Source of the DNA: Oxytricha trifallax
Taxonomy: Eukaryota; Ciliophora; Spirotrichea; Sporadotrichida; Oxytrichidae
Length of the DNA stretch: 64,000 nucleotides
Assembly: GCA_000711775.1 (NCBI GenBank)
Contig: ARYC01000371.1
Span: 1 to 64,000 of the forward strand
Direction: 5' to 3'
The translations under genes and the position numbers were made by a program. Shown here one piece after another: positions 31,952 to 44,432 of this stretch (positions within the stretch are counted from its first letter, which is position 1; the number at the start of each line of letters is the position of its first letter). Under the pieces are notes generated by a model, which ran no database searches, was not told the DNA's origin, and saw only the letters and a list, made by a program, of their open reading frames with translations.

Positions 31952-33759
31952 CAAATATTCATCGAAGCAGAGAAGTAAATTCTAGGTGTAATGGCATCAT
32001 CTATAAACAGACATCTGAAAGACACTAATCAACCAATGACAATGGGACTAGTCAGTTTATTACTTGATTTAAATGCTACTTCATCACTCAAGACCTTTTC
32101 ATCACCAGAGACCAATATAATCTTTCAATAATTCCTAAATAAGAGTGGCTTTACTGAAAAAGAAGCAGAGATGATAGTTAGAAATAAAGATAACTTACTC
32201 TGTAACAATTTTATCCCAACTGTCAGGAAAATCAACAAGCTCTATAGAGAAAACTTTATCAAAAAGATTTCGATTTCAAAAGTAGAGCTGAATCCGTCCA
32301 ATTTACTAAATAAGCTTTTAGGAGTTTTCTTATAGAGAAGAATACTTTTGACAATGCTCTCGAAGCGTGAGCACATAAATTTGCAACTTGCGAGATTAGT
32401 AATTGTGCTGCAATCTGTCAAAGACTACGAACTTAATCAACTAGAACAATAATTTAGCTCAGACGAGACTTTGTGGATGAGAGAACTTAGTAAAATGCAA
32501 TAAGATACCTAGAATCCAAACAATCTCTCTATAATTAAAAGTAGGAGTTTGGAGATATGGGAGGATTTTTAAAAATCTTAAAACTCTGATATCACAATCA
32601 CTCTAGATGACATCTATAAATGTTCATAATCTATAGAGGAGAGCTGTTTATTACAGGCATTCGATCTATTAATCAACAATAGCTGCCATGAATTTAAATC
32701 ATCAAGAAAATAGTATTCAAATCCAGATGCCTACTGCATCTGGTAAACCTGGGTTCAAGGACTTTTAGCTAGCTATTTGATCGAGTAGGGAAAAAAATTC
32801 TTATAATAGGTACAGATTCGATCCACAAGTTGTAAACTTAAAATTTTTTTTTCAGCCTTTAGGTAATTAATTGTACATAGAGACGGTTCAAAATTTCTAC
32901 AAAACCAAAAGATTTTATGATATTAATTCTTGAAGAATTTGATCACATTACTAGGAGGTATCCATTTTATTTTCATGAGGGCAAACTGAATGGTGTATAG
33001 GATTTAGGTATGGCAAGGTCTTACATGTTTAGCGCAACTTGTGATCAAGGTATTTCAAGAGTTCTCGCTCAAGTGTGTATTCAGCCAAAAGTATTGAAAT
33101 TCAATAGTGAGTTTGAGAAATTCAATGAAATGATCTAAGATTAGGGATAAGACATTATAATATGCTAAAATTTAGATGAGAGGCTTTAAAATATTAAAAG
33201 AGAAATAACACATTTAGGTCAAGCTGTCCCCTTCATTTTCTTTTGCAACGATGACGAAAAGGACATTTTGAAAAACATGATAGATGAATTTGGCTCAATC
33301 AAGGTAAGAATGGGCATTTCATAAGGTATTTTGGAGGAAATCTAATCCTGGTCTACTGGTGTTTTTATACTCGGTCAAGATGAAAGTCATGGCTACAACA
33401 CTCGGTCTAGAGTAGACGCTCAAGTGCTTACTGCATGTGAATTAAACTCCGTGGCTTAATATGTCATAATGAGAGGGAGGAGCTCAAGAAGCATGGGGCC
33501 TTACAGTAAAAATACTTTCCAATCTCTAACCTACCAAAGTAGCAAATTTTCTGCATAAAATAAAGCAGTTAGCGATCGAAAAGCTAGACAAGCTTGAATA
33601 GCTCATGGCTCTAATCTACAAAAAGCGATATAGTAAAGTGCTGCTGGATGCTGTATCGGATGCATAAAATGAGAATGATATAATGAAAAGTCTCGATGAC
33701 TTAAAGCAGCTGGTTGGGGCAACCGCTTACAAGAAACTAACATAGAGCATGAAGAGTTG
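31952..33759 (+). pseudogene. Helicase-like gene, 3' part
   Basis: Open for about 320 codons after TBE2 (to TGA near 32917), then continues in another frame. The first part is helical (SLLLDLNATSSLKTFSSPET; ENFIKKISISKVELNPSNLL). Next come motifs like those of SF2 DEAD/SecA helicases: MILILEEFDHI (compare motif II), ARSYMFSATCDQGIS (motif III, SAT), FIFFCNDDEKDILKNMID, and VIMRGRSSRSMGPYS (motif VI, GRSSR). It ends GATAYKKLTQSMKS, TGA near 33759. The change near 32870 might be an 18-nt GTAATT...TAG intron. The Walker A part would lie in the broken upstream region and was not seen. Family assignment is tentative. Confidence 0.5.
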
Positions 33760-35574
33760 ATGAGAGATTGAGAAATTGTGTAGGATATATATGCTTAGTT
33801 AATATTAGCAGAAATGTTGATCTAAAAATTATTCATTCTTTTAAATTCATGAGATTTTAGCAAATTGTGTTATTTAACAAATATATCTTTGGGGTTTTTA
33901 CTAAGATAATCAGCATACGAGCTTGATGAAAAAGACGATGAATTCCTACTCATATTAAATATAACTAAATATTATGCATTATTGATTCGTATATTAAAGA
34001 GGATTTATAGAAATTTATGGTTGAATTACTTTACAATTTAATATAAAATAGCAAATAAATAATTTATGACTCGAGATATATATGCATCTATGTTTAGAGT
34101 AATAAATATATATTTAAGTATTAGATATATAAGATACAATAAGATAATATAGTAATGAGTAAAACTTTAAACATTTACCATAATTTAGAAATCTTTTAAT
34201 ATAAATGTGGAATTGTATTTTTAAATTATAAAATTATATTATACTCAAATCATATTTATTAATTTCAGCCCTAAATTAAGTTTTTTTATACTATATTAGT
34301 TGACATGCTCTGTTAAGTAACTTTTCCTGTTGATTGCTGACAACACAATGTTTCAAAATAGTCCCTTCAAGAAGTGTGCAGCTGCACTTAACTAATAAAT
34401 CTCTTGTTCTAAATGTGACTGTTAAAGTTTTCTCAACCTTCCATGAACATAAACACAATCATAGCAATGATATAAAAATCTATAAAACAGTCACCCTACG
34501 AATTTTAATTATTCTTGTGCAAATTAGAATGGTGAATTAAAATCTTCACCTCCTTTGCTTTTACCTTAAATAGTGTTACTATGATCAAGTTCTTTAATGT
34601 TCAATTACTCAAGGTCTTTAGTAAGCTCAAAATTTTATGCTTAAATGTTTTAATATATGTAGCTAATTGAGTGATGATGAGCAATTGCGAAAAATAAATT
34701 ATAAAATAAAAATTATTTCTTAGATAGGGTTATTTTTCTTTATTTAAATAATTTTCAAAGTGTAAAAATAAGGAAATTTATTTCAATTGCCATGCAATTT
34801 CAGAAAAAGATAATCTTACAATTTCTACAATACTATAAAAATTGTTATGAATGTGAATTTTTTTGATTTGCATAAATTAATTAAATTTTGATTGTTTAAT
34901 TTGTAGCTTTCAAGTAAATCATAAAAAAAAATAAATGAATTAAGATTAAGTGATGATAAATTATAAATACAAGCAGAAATTTAAATATAGTTTTGAAATT
35001 TACTGTTACATTATAATTCTATAAGTATTCAGTGTGATTTAATACAAATAAATTGTGATATTTTCATTAAATAATTAAACGAAAACACAAATATTAAAAA
35101 TTCTAAGTTTGTTCACAATCTTAATATCTAATTCTAATATCTTTGATTTTGTTTTTTCTGTTACGCTTTTATTATATAGTTCTTAGGAAAACTTAATTTT
35201 GTAATAGAAATCAATTTTATTATTGATATTTTCTCTTATAAAACTTTAAACTATTCCACTTAATGTTTGAATATTTCTGCGATTTTACTTTTTATTTTCA
35301 AATATTAGCAAAAACTTTATATATTAAATGTTGATAAGATTGCAATATTTTTAATAAGTTAATCTAGTGATAGTAATCGTAAGAATTTGTTTACATTATA
35401 GGGTTCGATTCTTTGAAAACTTAATTTAAAAAAAGGGATTAAGATATGATTAAATTAAATTTTTCATAAGTTAATTATTAATATAACAATCACATAGAAA
35501 TGATCTTGCTCTTATATTAAAAAGGGAATGTTACTTACTATTTTCTTTCATGAATCTAATTTAATATTTGAAGT

Positions 35575-35606
<32 letters not shown>

Positions 35607-35690
35607 ATGATCACATTGAGGTCTCTGGGGACCCCGATCAAATATATATGTTAATATATTTTTATGGGTCAAGCCCTTTTCAATTAGTTA
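33760..35690. other. AT-rich interval, no supported gene
   Basis: Very AT-rich. A short plus-strand frame near 34334 looks like chance. A trinucleotide-type (AAT)n run lies near 35580-35610. Confidence 0.6.
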
Positions 35691-35699
35691 ATATCATCT

Positions 35700-37310
35700 C
35701 CTTAGGGAGCGACTTCAGGACTTCTACGTCTGGTGTTTTGTTCTTCTCTCTGTAGGTCTTCTTTTGAGTTGCTTTCTTTTGTTCTTTCTTGATTAACTTC
35801 CCTTATTAATCTCCTAATCCGTATCTTAAGTAGTGTCGATACCATGCTGTGTTTTCAAAATTATCTTTGATCTGTTGTTTTAGTTCAATTTATCTTTTAT
35901 CAAATTTTATTTTTACTCTCTTAAACTGAGAAGAAAAAAAAGTGATAGCATGTTGGTTATGTCCTTTTAGGATTGTTGTTTTTTTTTCCAGTTCGGGCCC
36001 TTGGTAATTGTAATTGATGAGGATTATTTTTGCCAAGCTGGCTATTCTTTCATTCCTCATTGAGACTTATTCATAGTCATTAGATATTATTCTATAGTAG
36101 AACTTGTGAGGGTATAGTCTGATAATCTTCGGTATCTCTTTGGGTATATAGTTTCTGGTCAGAAACTAACCAGTTTTTATAGAGGAACCGATTTGTGACG
36201 TATTAGCCGTCATAGAGTCCAATATCGAAAAAGATGTCTGATCACTATTTAATAGTGAAAAAGAGGTTGTGATATGTGGATCCACTATTGCTTGGATTTT
36301 TAAGTCTTCTTCCATTTTCTCTGTTGTCTAAGTTTAAGTCATTATAAGACTGTTTTAGGAGAGTTTCTTCATTCTTAGTGTGTTCTTTATTGTTCCTACT
36401 TACTTAGTATGTGGTTGGTAGAATTTCACAATTAAATAGGGAGATGGGATTTTATTGACCTTGTTTCTGGGTGATGTCTTAAGGTAACTATGGAGTTTGT
36501 GCTTTGCTTGAGTTGCAGAATCTTCTTTGGTATGGTTGTTATTCCTTTTGCTTCTTCTTTTGCTTAGCTTTTTGTCTAGCTTCAAATGCATTCTTTTCTC
36601 TGAGTCTTTAGTACTCATGTTTCTCTATCTTAAGTTGGTTAATTTACTCTTAAATTTTTTGTTCCTTAAGTCTTAAGTATTTTAATAAGTCTTCGAAAAT
36701 TACTTGAAAATGTATGATTTCAGTGTTAATTCGTAAAATGTCGTTATTTTTGTCTTCATTCCATTGTGTGAGTAGTAATGTTAAATAAATTCCAGATCCT
36801 ATGTTGGATCTTTTTTTTCCGAATGAAAGATAGTCATCATCATCACTCCAGTCTCCTGGGTCTGAATCAGTTTCAGACGCGCTTACCACTCTTGATTTTC
36901 CAGTTATTGGATAGTAGTAGGGGTAAAAATCTTATTTTAATTGTGCTTAAATTCGTGGGTAGGTTCTTCATCCCCTTTTCCCTGACGTAATTAAAAACAA
37001 AGGAGACTTCTTAATTTTCGTCAACCTCTTGGAACACATTTTTTAATATTTCTGGCTCGTCCTGTTTCGAAGCCTTGGATTTGCTTTAATAACACTGTCA
37101 CTCAGTAGAATTATCTCTCTATTATTAAATAGATATTAATTGTAAGCAATCTTAAAACTTCCGTCAGGGTCCTGGAAGTATCCCTGATCGCGGAAATAAA
37201 TTAGGTCGTCCTTGTGAGTTTATTCAAAAATTCACAAGTTGACTTCTTCAAATTTAATAGTAGATTTTTAAGTTAAATAATTCATGGATTGCTGCTCTTA
37301 TAATCAAAAT
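35700..37310 (-). pseudogene. Unidentified long gene, broken
   Basis: On the minus strand from 37310: YFRDQGYFQDPDGSFKIAYN, then the acidic piece SASETDSDPGDWSDDDDYLS (near 36890), NIGSGIYLTLLLTQWNEDKN, a Lys/Gln-rich coiled-coil-like region, and a C-terminal region near 36150-35700 (IPKEIPKIIRLYPHKFYYRI; NYNYQGPELEKKTTILKGHN; WYRHYLRYGLGDQQGKLIKK). Several frame changes link these. No family is recognised. The whole is more GC-rich than its flanks. Confidence 0.5.
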
Positions 37311-37825
37311 TTTATAAGTATAAAATATGCAGGAATAAATCCAGAGAACTTGGCATGCTAATTACAAGCAAGTTCCGTACTTTCATATAATATAATATTC
37401 TCTAAGAAGTCTGCGATCTTCTTTGCATCGAAGCTACTTTATTTGTCTAATTTTTAATTTAAAAAAAAAATATTTCTATTAATTTTGGGGTGAAATGTTC
37501 ATATTTGAATAATTATTTATCATCTCAATTTTAGTCAGTGTGATAAATTACGTAATGCTTCTTTATTAAATGAACAGAAGTTTATGTTAATTGTTTTTCT
37601 TTTACAAAGTATTAATTTAAATTAATTATTTATATATCAAAGCCTACTATACTTTATTTTAATAACCGATTTATATATGAGAAGAGTATTTATTTACTGA
37701 AAGTTGTAAAAAATTTATTACAACTTTTAATTTTGCATTGATATACTTAGAATTAAACAGATTATCAGAATAAGAGCCTATTTTAAAAACATTTGACACA
37801 ATTGATTATGATAAAATCCCATGAC

Positions 37826-38066
37826 TTTTTTAAGAATTAATATAGGGGGGGGTATTTATAGATAATCAAGAATTTAATTATTACTGGCGTAATATTTTGA
37901 TGATTAGCCCAATTATTAAATCTGTTGGCTCAAATAATTTTCCATATAAATTAAACCAATCAGGGAGTGTATATTTATTTTTACGCTAATTTTAATTTAT
38001 TTTGGCCAGTAATAATTAAATTTTTGATTATTTATAAATATCCCCCTATCTTAATTCTTAAAAAAA
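37826..38066. repeat. Small MITE, copy 2
   Basis: Inverted ends of about 60 bp: TTAAGAATTAATATAGGGGG at the left and CCCCCTATCTTAATTCTTAA at the right, with GGCGTAA and TTACGCT-type inner boxes. The interior shares GGCTC-AATAATTTTCC and CAATCAGGGAGTGTA with the copy at 5766-5988. About 241 bp, non-coding. Confidence 0.75.
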
Positions 38067-39090
38067 ATAATGGGGTTTTATTCGCAAATTTTGGCTGATT
38101 TTTAGTCAGTTTCTCTTAAAATTTACATACATCTCTTTAATTGTTAGCCAGGTATTGATTTTGCCCGCTTATTTTGCTCCTTTTTAAAGAAATATTCCTC
38201 TAATGAAGGTATCTATTTATTTCTTATTTTTTATTATGAAAATTATAAATAAAAATACCAAAAAAATTAACTATAATTATTATATTATATAAAGAGATAT
38301 AGTAAATAATTCAGAATTTAGTGTTTACTTTTTTATAATCATCAATTTTAATATAATAATTAATATTTTAAAAATAGATTAAAATCTTTAATAATAGTAA
38401 GTTACTTTATTTTTGGCTATTTATTTTTGTTTAATTAAAGTCAAATTTTTAAATATAAACATTTATTTGTATTTTTTAATTTATTAAACCAAAGCACATG
38501 GCACAACCTTTGCTTTGCCAAGTGTTTTATCTTAAATTATAAATATTTTTATAATTTATTACTTTTTTGTCAGTTTATTCTTAGAGAAAAATGAATAATT
38601 ACTATATTAACATTAAAATTAGTTTTTAATAAATGAATTAAAATTTATAGATGCATTTAAAACGCAGATTTGATGAGGAAATCGTATAATTTCCCCTGAA
38701 TGAACCTATTAATAAATTTAGATGCAAATATGATTTATATTAATATTTATCATTTTAAGGTAATGTATTCGACAAGAAATTATATTTTAGAATAGTTTTT
38801 TTTTGCTTTAAATAAGTAAACTATATGAATGATAAACCAAAAATTACCAACATCATCTCATCAGCAATATAAAATGAGTTATAAAGTAAGTAGGTATAAT
38901 AAAAGTCAATAATTAAAATATATAATCAAGTCTTAATTGTCAACTTTATCTACAACAAGAATAATATGCTTGATTTGAGAGTTATGCAGGCACTTTTTAT
39001 TCCCAATTATAAAATATTTTATTTTGGGATAACGTTAATTGTATTGTATTAATGAATCATTAATGTTAATGTTAGAATTTATCATATTTG
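38067..39090. other. AT-rich interval, no supported gene
   Basis: Nothing recognisable on either strand. Confidence 0.6.
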
Positions 39091-39099
39091 AACTATAAG

Positions 39100-39610
39100 C
39101 TGGGTGTTATTAAAGTTAGTGCATTTACTTTGATTGTTATTGTTGCTATTAAGCAGGATTAGTTTATTCAAATTTTTTCTTAAGTTAATGCCTTTTGACA
39201 TAGGTGGCTCGAGATATTTTCAAGGATTAAATTCATGTTTTAATATTATCTTAGCACTCCTTAATTGTCTCATTGAAAGTGTCAATTACACATTTAAATT
39301 TCTTGAGAGCATCCCTAACTACTTTTTCTAACCCATTTACTTATTCCATATTCTAATTAGTCAAGGATGATAATAATTTTTTTAGTATTGAAAGCCTGGA
39401 GTCGAATCCTTAATTATCATTTGCAATCCAAAAAACTGTTTAATGATTCTTCTGACGTTTCTCGCTAATGATTCTTATATTGTTACACCTAGAGTATGAG
39501 CCACCTTTTTTATATCTTCATCCAATGTCTAAAATTTCTCCTGAATCTCTTCTCTACCATCATTTATTTATATTGATATTTACTCAAAGTCAACAACAAT
39601 GAGAGCAAAT
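39100..39610 (-). pseudogene. Helical hypothetical protein remnant
   Basis: The minus strand reads VVDFEQISIQINDGREEIQE, KFQTLDEDIKKVAHTLGVTI, NVRRIIKQFFGLQMIIKD, then after a frame change VLEKVVRDALKKFKCVIDTF and SLKISRATYVKRHQLKKKF. Heptad-like spacing suggests a coiled coil. No family is recognised. Confidence 0.4.
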
Positions 39611-39802
39611 TGATGAAAAATTAAAGGTTAAATGAACAATCAAAAATTTTCTTACACTATTTTAATATTAATTCTTTTTAATGTAATTAAAAAGTGAAGT
39701 AATTAAACTATTTAAAATAAATAACATTCCATAATTTCAAAACTTAATTCCATTTATTTTAACTTTTTAGTGATGTGATTATAATATTAATATTATATTA
39801 AA

Positions 39803-40890
39803 ATGGAATTTCAAGGAACATACTTTAAATTCCCACCCAACTCGTCACAAAATGAAAACTGACTTAAACAAACTAAGATGTCCCATATCCAGGCTATATC
39901 AATCATAGCAAATGGTACTCATCTCGCTTAAAGTGAACCAACTCATCTACAGGCAACTAAAAAACTCGGGTATTGCTGCTAGACTTAGAAAAGAAAAATA
40001 TTATTCATACTCAGAAAATGGTACCTGCTACTCATATTCAAAACATTCCAAGTCTTCTTAAGCGAAGTGTCGAATTCTTAACAAGCAAAGGGCAATTCAT
40101 TTACTTCTTTACAAGCTGGAAGCTCAAAAACCAGCATTCACTCAAATTACTTCTAAAAATCATGAATGTCTATCTCAAAGGAAGCAAACAAGTTGGCACT
40201 TTAACTAAACTACTCTTTTTCAGACATCTTAGACAACACCTATTCAATAATCACAGATTCAGACCTATTCAGTATCCCTAAAGTGGACTATGTCACAGAT
40301 CGGTAACTTACCGACCAACTGAAATTCTGGCAAAAGCACCTAAACTGAATCTGATCAGAGAAACAGTTTAATAATACCCTATATACTAGAGTGAACAAAG
40401 AGGAAGCAATTACTTATGGCTTGCCCAAGATCCCATACTAGAGCAATTAGCAAAAGATCTGCACACTTAACCCCTAATCCAATTAACAAATACTCCCGAC
40501 GTCATTATGAAAGAAGAGGAAGAAGCCAAGTAAGCCTTTACCATAGAAAATGAGGAGGAGAAACAATTATCCCAACTACTTTCGTTACCTTAGCCATCAA
40601 CAAGACCCTAGTTAAAGAAACAACTCATGTAATTTGTCGCTTAAAGACCACTACTAGGACAAATTCTTTCCTTTAAATCTTAGTTAATGTCTTTCATCGA
40701 TATGAATGAAGAAGATCATAAGAGATACAAACAAAAGTTTGGCGCTAATTCATTTAAGCAAATAAAAAAAGTATCTATTCTTCCTAAAAAATATGGAAGC
40801 CATTAAAAAGATATTCACTAGGAAAGATAAACCAAATGCACTCATCTCCTATAGGAGAAATATTGAACATATAGTCAGTGGAAAGGTTGG
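39803..40890 (+). pseudogene. Unidentified gene, 5' part, interrupted by the Merlin element
   Basis: Starts at ATG 39803 (MEFQGTYFKFPPNSSQNEN) and passes through several frames: KMVPATHIQNIPSLLKRSVE, LWLAQDPILEQLAKDLHT, an acidic/Gln-rich part (FTIENEEEKQLSQLLSL) and FIDMNEEDHKRYKQKFGANS. It leads into the left end of the Merlin element and seems to resume at 42895. No family is recognised. Confidence 0.45.
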
Positions 40891-40895
40891 TGGAC

Positions 40896-42893
40896 ACTAA
40901 GTGCCCCATAATAAAAACAAGGAAGTCTAAGACGGTGCAAAATTTTTTCAAAAATCTAAGTCTGTGCATAATAAAAGAAAATTTTTTTACAAAAAATTGT
41001 TAAATGTCTCTTTTAAAGAGCTTCCATAAAAAATCATGCAAACTGTGATTACTTACTGTATTATAAATGCTTTTAATATATCTTTCCGCTAATATCATAA
41101 ACTTTCGATTTAATTTGAACCTCTAAATTTTCTGGGTCTTACATTAACATTGCTATTTTCACTATCATCTTGCATTTCAACATCTTATAATTTATTTTCT
41201 TCATCATAATCATTTTATTCTTCATCATCATCATCGTCATCATCATCATCGTCATCATCATCATCGTCATCTTATTATTATTGATTAAATTAATTTTATT
41301 TGAGTTCTTCTTGAACATACTTTTTATTGAATAATCCTGTTTATGCAAGCTACATATATTAATATGAACTATAACCATCATGATGTATAGTAGAACCATT
41401 TTTGGATTATAGGCAGGAAAGTATCTCTAATTCTGTCTTAAACAATAAAAACTTTTGCTTTTTTAGAATCTCTTCCAACCATGCCAAATACCCAAATTTG
41501 ACAATTTACTCTCGTGTTTCTAATATAGCCTTCCTCGTGTATAAATTTTCTATGAGAAAATAAACTTTCATCTACTTCAATATCTCCACTAAGAATTTCA
41601 TTTTTATCTTAGAAATCAAATATCTCCATATATTTTGCTATTTTTTCTGATTTCTTAAAAAACATTTTTGATTAATTTTTTATATAATTTATAATTATAC
41701 ATCGTTAAATTTTACTTGGTCTGTAAAGAACTATATCCCATTGCAAAGTAATGAAATACCAATAAATACCATGCTGATATTGGTTACTGATGTTTTCTGA
41801 ATAGTAATAGAGATTAAAATGATTTTTTTTCCTGCATGGACGTATGCATTAGTATTCAAACTCATCTGGTGTATATTTTTTTGGTTTTAAAATCATTTTT
41901 AATTGGCATCCATCACATTTAAGATCATTATCAAGAATACCGATTACTTAAAGTTCTTCAATTTTTTTTTATATCTTTGATAAAAATCATTACTTCCATT
42001 ATTATATTAGATTTTTATACAATAACTGAATATCTTTTATGTCTTTACATTTGGTTTATAATAGTAATTAATAAATAATATAATGCATTTTAAGTCATAA
42101 TTTTTATTATAATAATTTAAATAAAAGATTGTTAAAAATGTGAGATATAATAAATAAAAATATAATAAATATAACTATTTTTACAAAGAGAAAAGAGTAA
42201 TAAACAGTAATTCTCATTAATAATCTTAGCAGTATCTGTAATAGCTTAACCTTAAAATAAACACATATTCAGATTTTAATACTACTAATTTAGTCTACAA
42301 TTTTTAATATCATTTATTGCTCCTCGTATTTAGCCTCTCATCTCTTATAATCACTCTTGAGTAATCTTTCTACTTTTCTTCTTCATTTATTAAAATTTTT
42401 GCAATATTTTTAGAAATCGTATTATTTTCTTAGAATTCCGCTTTGTGAATATCTTTTAGTTTATAAGCTTTTCCATAAATATTTTGAAGAATCTCGCACC
42501 TGGATACATTAGCATGAAATAATAGAATAGGATTTAAAATTTAATGGTTATATAGTGAAAAACAAATAATAAAAACCAAATATTAAACATAAGTTCAGGC
42601 GGTAAGCACTTAAGCTTTTACATCCTTTGATCAGAGTTCGAATCACACGAATACTTTATTTTTTAATTTACAGTCTAGTTAATAAATTTAAAAACAATAA
42701 AATTCATAATTTTGATTTGTAAATATTCTACAGCCACCCTTATACAGATGATTTTACTCTTTTATTCATTTTTTTGAAATAAAAAAAATTTTTATTATGC
42801 ACCGACTTAGGTTTTTGTGAAAAAGAATATTTATTTTTTTTAGCACCGAATTAGGATATCAATAAATTTTTTGCACCGACTTAGAACCCCCCC
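40896..42893 (-). mobile_element. Merlin/IS1595-type element, about 2.0 kb
   Basis: Both ends carry repeated, inverted copies of a 13-base box, CTAAGTCGGTGCA. Left: 40896-40908 (degenerate, CTAAGTGCCCC), 40927-40939 and 40955-40968. Right (complement): near 42797-42812, 42842-42855 and 42872-42885. Boxes are followed by ATAATAAAA or AAAATTTT. The gene inside, on the minus strand, is an ISXO2-like transposase. Merlin elements make 8-bp target duplications; none is clear here. It splits a reading frame (39803-40890 and 42895-43157). Confidence 0.78.
41095..41990 (-). pseudogene. ISXO2-like (Merlin) transposase, broken
   Basis: On the minus strand: a zinc ribbon LKCDGCQLKMIL ... FEYQCIRPCRKK (near 41940-41830), then GDIEVDESLFSHRKF (41585-41545, first catalytic Asp), NCQIWVFGMVGRDSKKAKVF and STIHHDGYSSY (41398-41366, second Asp). 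The family's H-xxV-NHS block is not evident. Instead the frame runs into an Asp-rich tail (QQQQDDDDDD, near 41275-41215) and ends VNVRPRKFRGSNQIESL, TGA 41095-41097. Frame changes occur near 41880 and 41640. The tail may come from expansion of a GATGAT repeat. Confidence 0.8.
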
Positions 42894-42894
42894 T

Positions 42895-43157
42895 TAAAAC
42901 ATAGAAGAGGCAATAGAAGTCGAAGAAAAAAACCATTATTAATTCAACCCAAACAAAGAAATCTTTAAAGAACTCAACTCTGATTACATAAGGGTCTTAA
43001 CCTATGTAAGTACTCAGATAAAACAAGACTAATAATTCGAAGGAGGCAGGTAGAGCCCACTCCATATTAATTACCTAAAGATGATGATAACTCAGAATGG
43101 TAGAGTTATTCAAGTCACTACGAAGATAGCAGTGATGACGACTGTGAAGACTATTGA
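42895..43157 (+). pseudogene. Unidentified gene, 3' part, after the Merlin element
   Basis: Reads NIEEAIEVEEKNHYQFNPNK, EIFKELNSDYIRVLTYVSTQ and ends with an acidic Ser-rich tail SEWQSYSSHYEDSSDDDCED, TGA 43155-43157. Probably the continuation of 39803-40890. A similar acidic Trp-Ser piece occurs at about 36890 on the other strand. Confidence 0.45.
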
Positions 43158-43159
43158 AT

Positions 43160-44430
43160 AAATCCTACAAACAAAAATTGAAGTTGGAAAAATTCGTCGT
43201 GCTGACGACTATATAAATGAAAAGAGACTCAGACACTAAAAAGATTCTGTAGTATATTTAAGTTTTAGTTTGGATTAAATTAAATTAAGACTAATCACAC
43301 GCAAAAAGGACTTAATCCTTCTAACATATTTTCTACTCGTAAATCTTCTGATATTTAGATGTAAGTTATTTATTATTATTTTTTATATTTAATAGTACTT
43401 TAACTTGAAATCAATATAATTTTGAGATAGAGTAATGCTTAATTAGATTTAAAAAAATTAATATTAAAATAGTGTAAGGAAATTGTTGATTATTCATTTA
43501 ATTTTGAATTTTTCATCAATTTTTACTCATTGATTTAAGATGTTAACTTAGTCTCTTTTTTGGCGGCTTCCTGAATTTGATCTGTCAATTTTGAGAAAAG
43601 CGGATGAAAATATGTTAAACATTATAACAAACGCAAATATATCTCTTTCCGAGCTTTCGATGTAAATTACCCAAACTTTTTCTCAATCAAATATTTAATC
43701 TAATTAAGCTCGGAAAATGTGGTATTGTTTTGTATCTGTGAGTTTTATCAGACTTAAGGGACAAGAAATCCATTCCAATAGTATTGCTCTAGTTTTCATT
43801 CTTCGACGGAGTTAAAGAATTTTAGCTTTTGTCCGATATATTATCGGTATTCAAAGCCGCATTGGCCGATGTTGGGTTCCTAATTCTCTTCGTATCATTT
43901 GCCTACTTTTTACTTTTTTGAGTTGCTGGCCTGCAATAAGCTTTTCTATAATTGAGGTAACAACAAGCCAAACTATTTAAGTTTGCAGTATCTTACCCAA
44001 ACTTCTTCTTTAGTTATAATTTAGCATCCTTGTAAGTCTACTTACCAAGCTTTCATTACTTCTTTACATATTCCAATATCCTTTCTAGAGCTACTGCTAC
44101 TCTTCATTGAAGAAGTAGGCTATGTAGCTAAAGTTTTCATCACATTGTGCTTCAGAAAGAGGTGACTCAACTTTTTGTTTATTTTAATTTTTCCCTTTTA
44201 TTGTTCTGAATCATTGCCATGACTCGCTTAAATAATGAAACATACTGATATATTTAACTATTATTGAGGTAGAAAGTTTTCTATGATAAATATTTTAGCA
44301 ACGTAAAATTGCATGTTTTCTAATATCAAAAAATAAATTTAAAATTTATATTATAAGTAGATTTATTAATCATAATTTATAATAAGAAATATATAATAAA
44401 ACATTAACTGTTATAAAAAACCTAAAGATA
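43160..44430. other. Interval with possible minus-strand coding at 43550-44050
   Basis: 43740-43960 is less AT-rich and open on the minus strand in two frames (for example NTDNISDKSQNSLTPSKNEN), with no recognisable domain. The rest is AT-rich. Confidence 0.3.
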
Positions 44431-44432
44431 AA

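Noticed and set aside
40784..40969. Open minus-strand frame at the left Merlin end
   Set aside because: The plus strand carries the longer protein-like reading, and the frame overlaps the terminal boxes.
41139..41399. Met/Asn-rich open frame on the minus strand
   Set aside because: It is an alternative frame of the Merlin transposase, running through the GATGAT repeat; the frame with DES and HHDG motifs is preferred.
42590..42660. tRNA-like stretch (GGCGGTAAGCAC ... GAGTTCGAATCAC)
   Set aside because: It has a B-box-like sequence, but the T-stem does not pair and no acceptor or anticodon stem can be formed; it lies inside the Merlin element.
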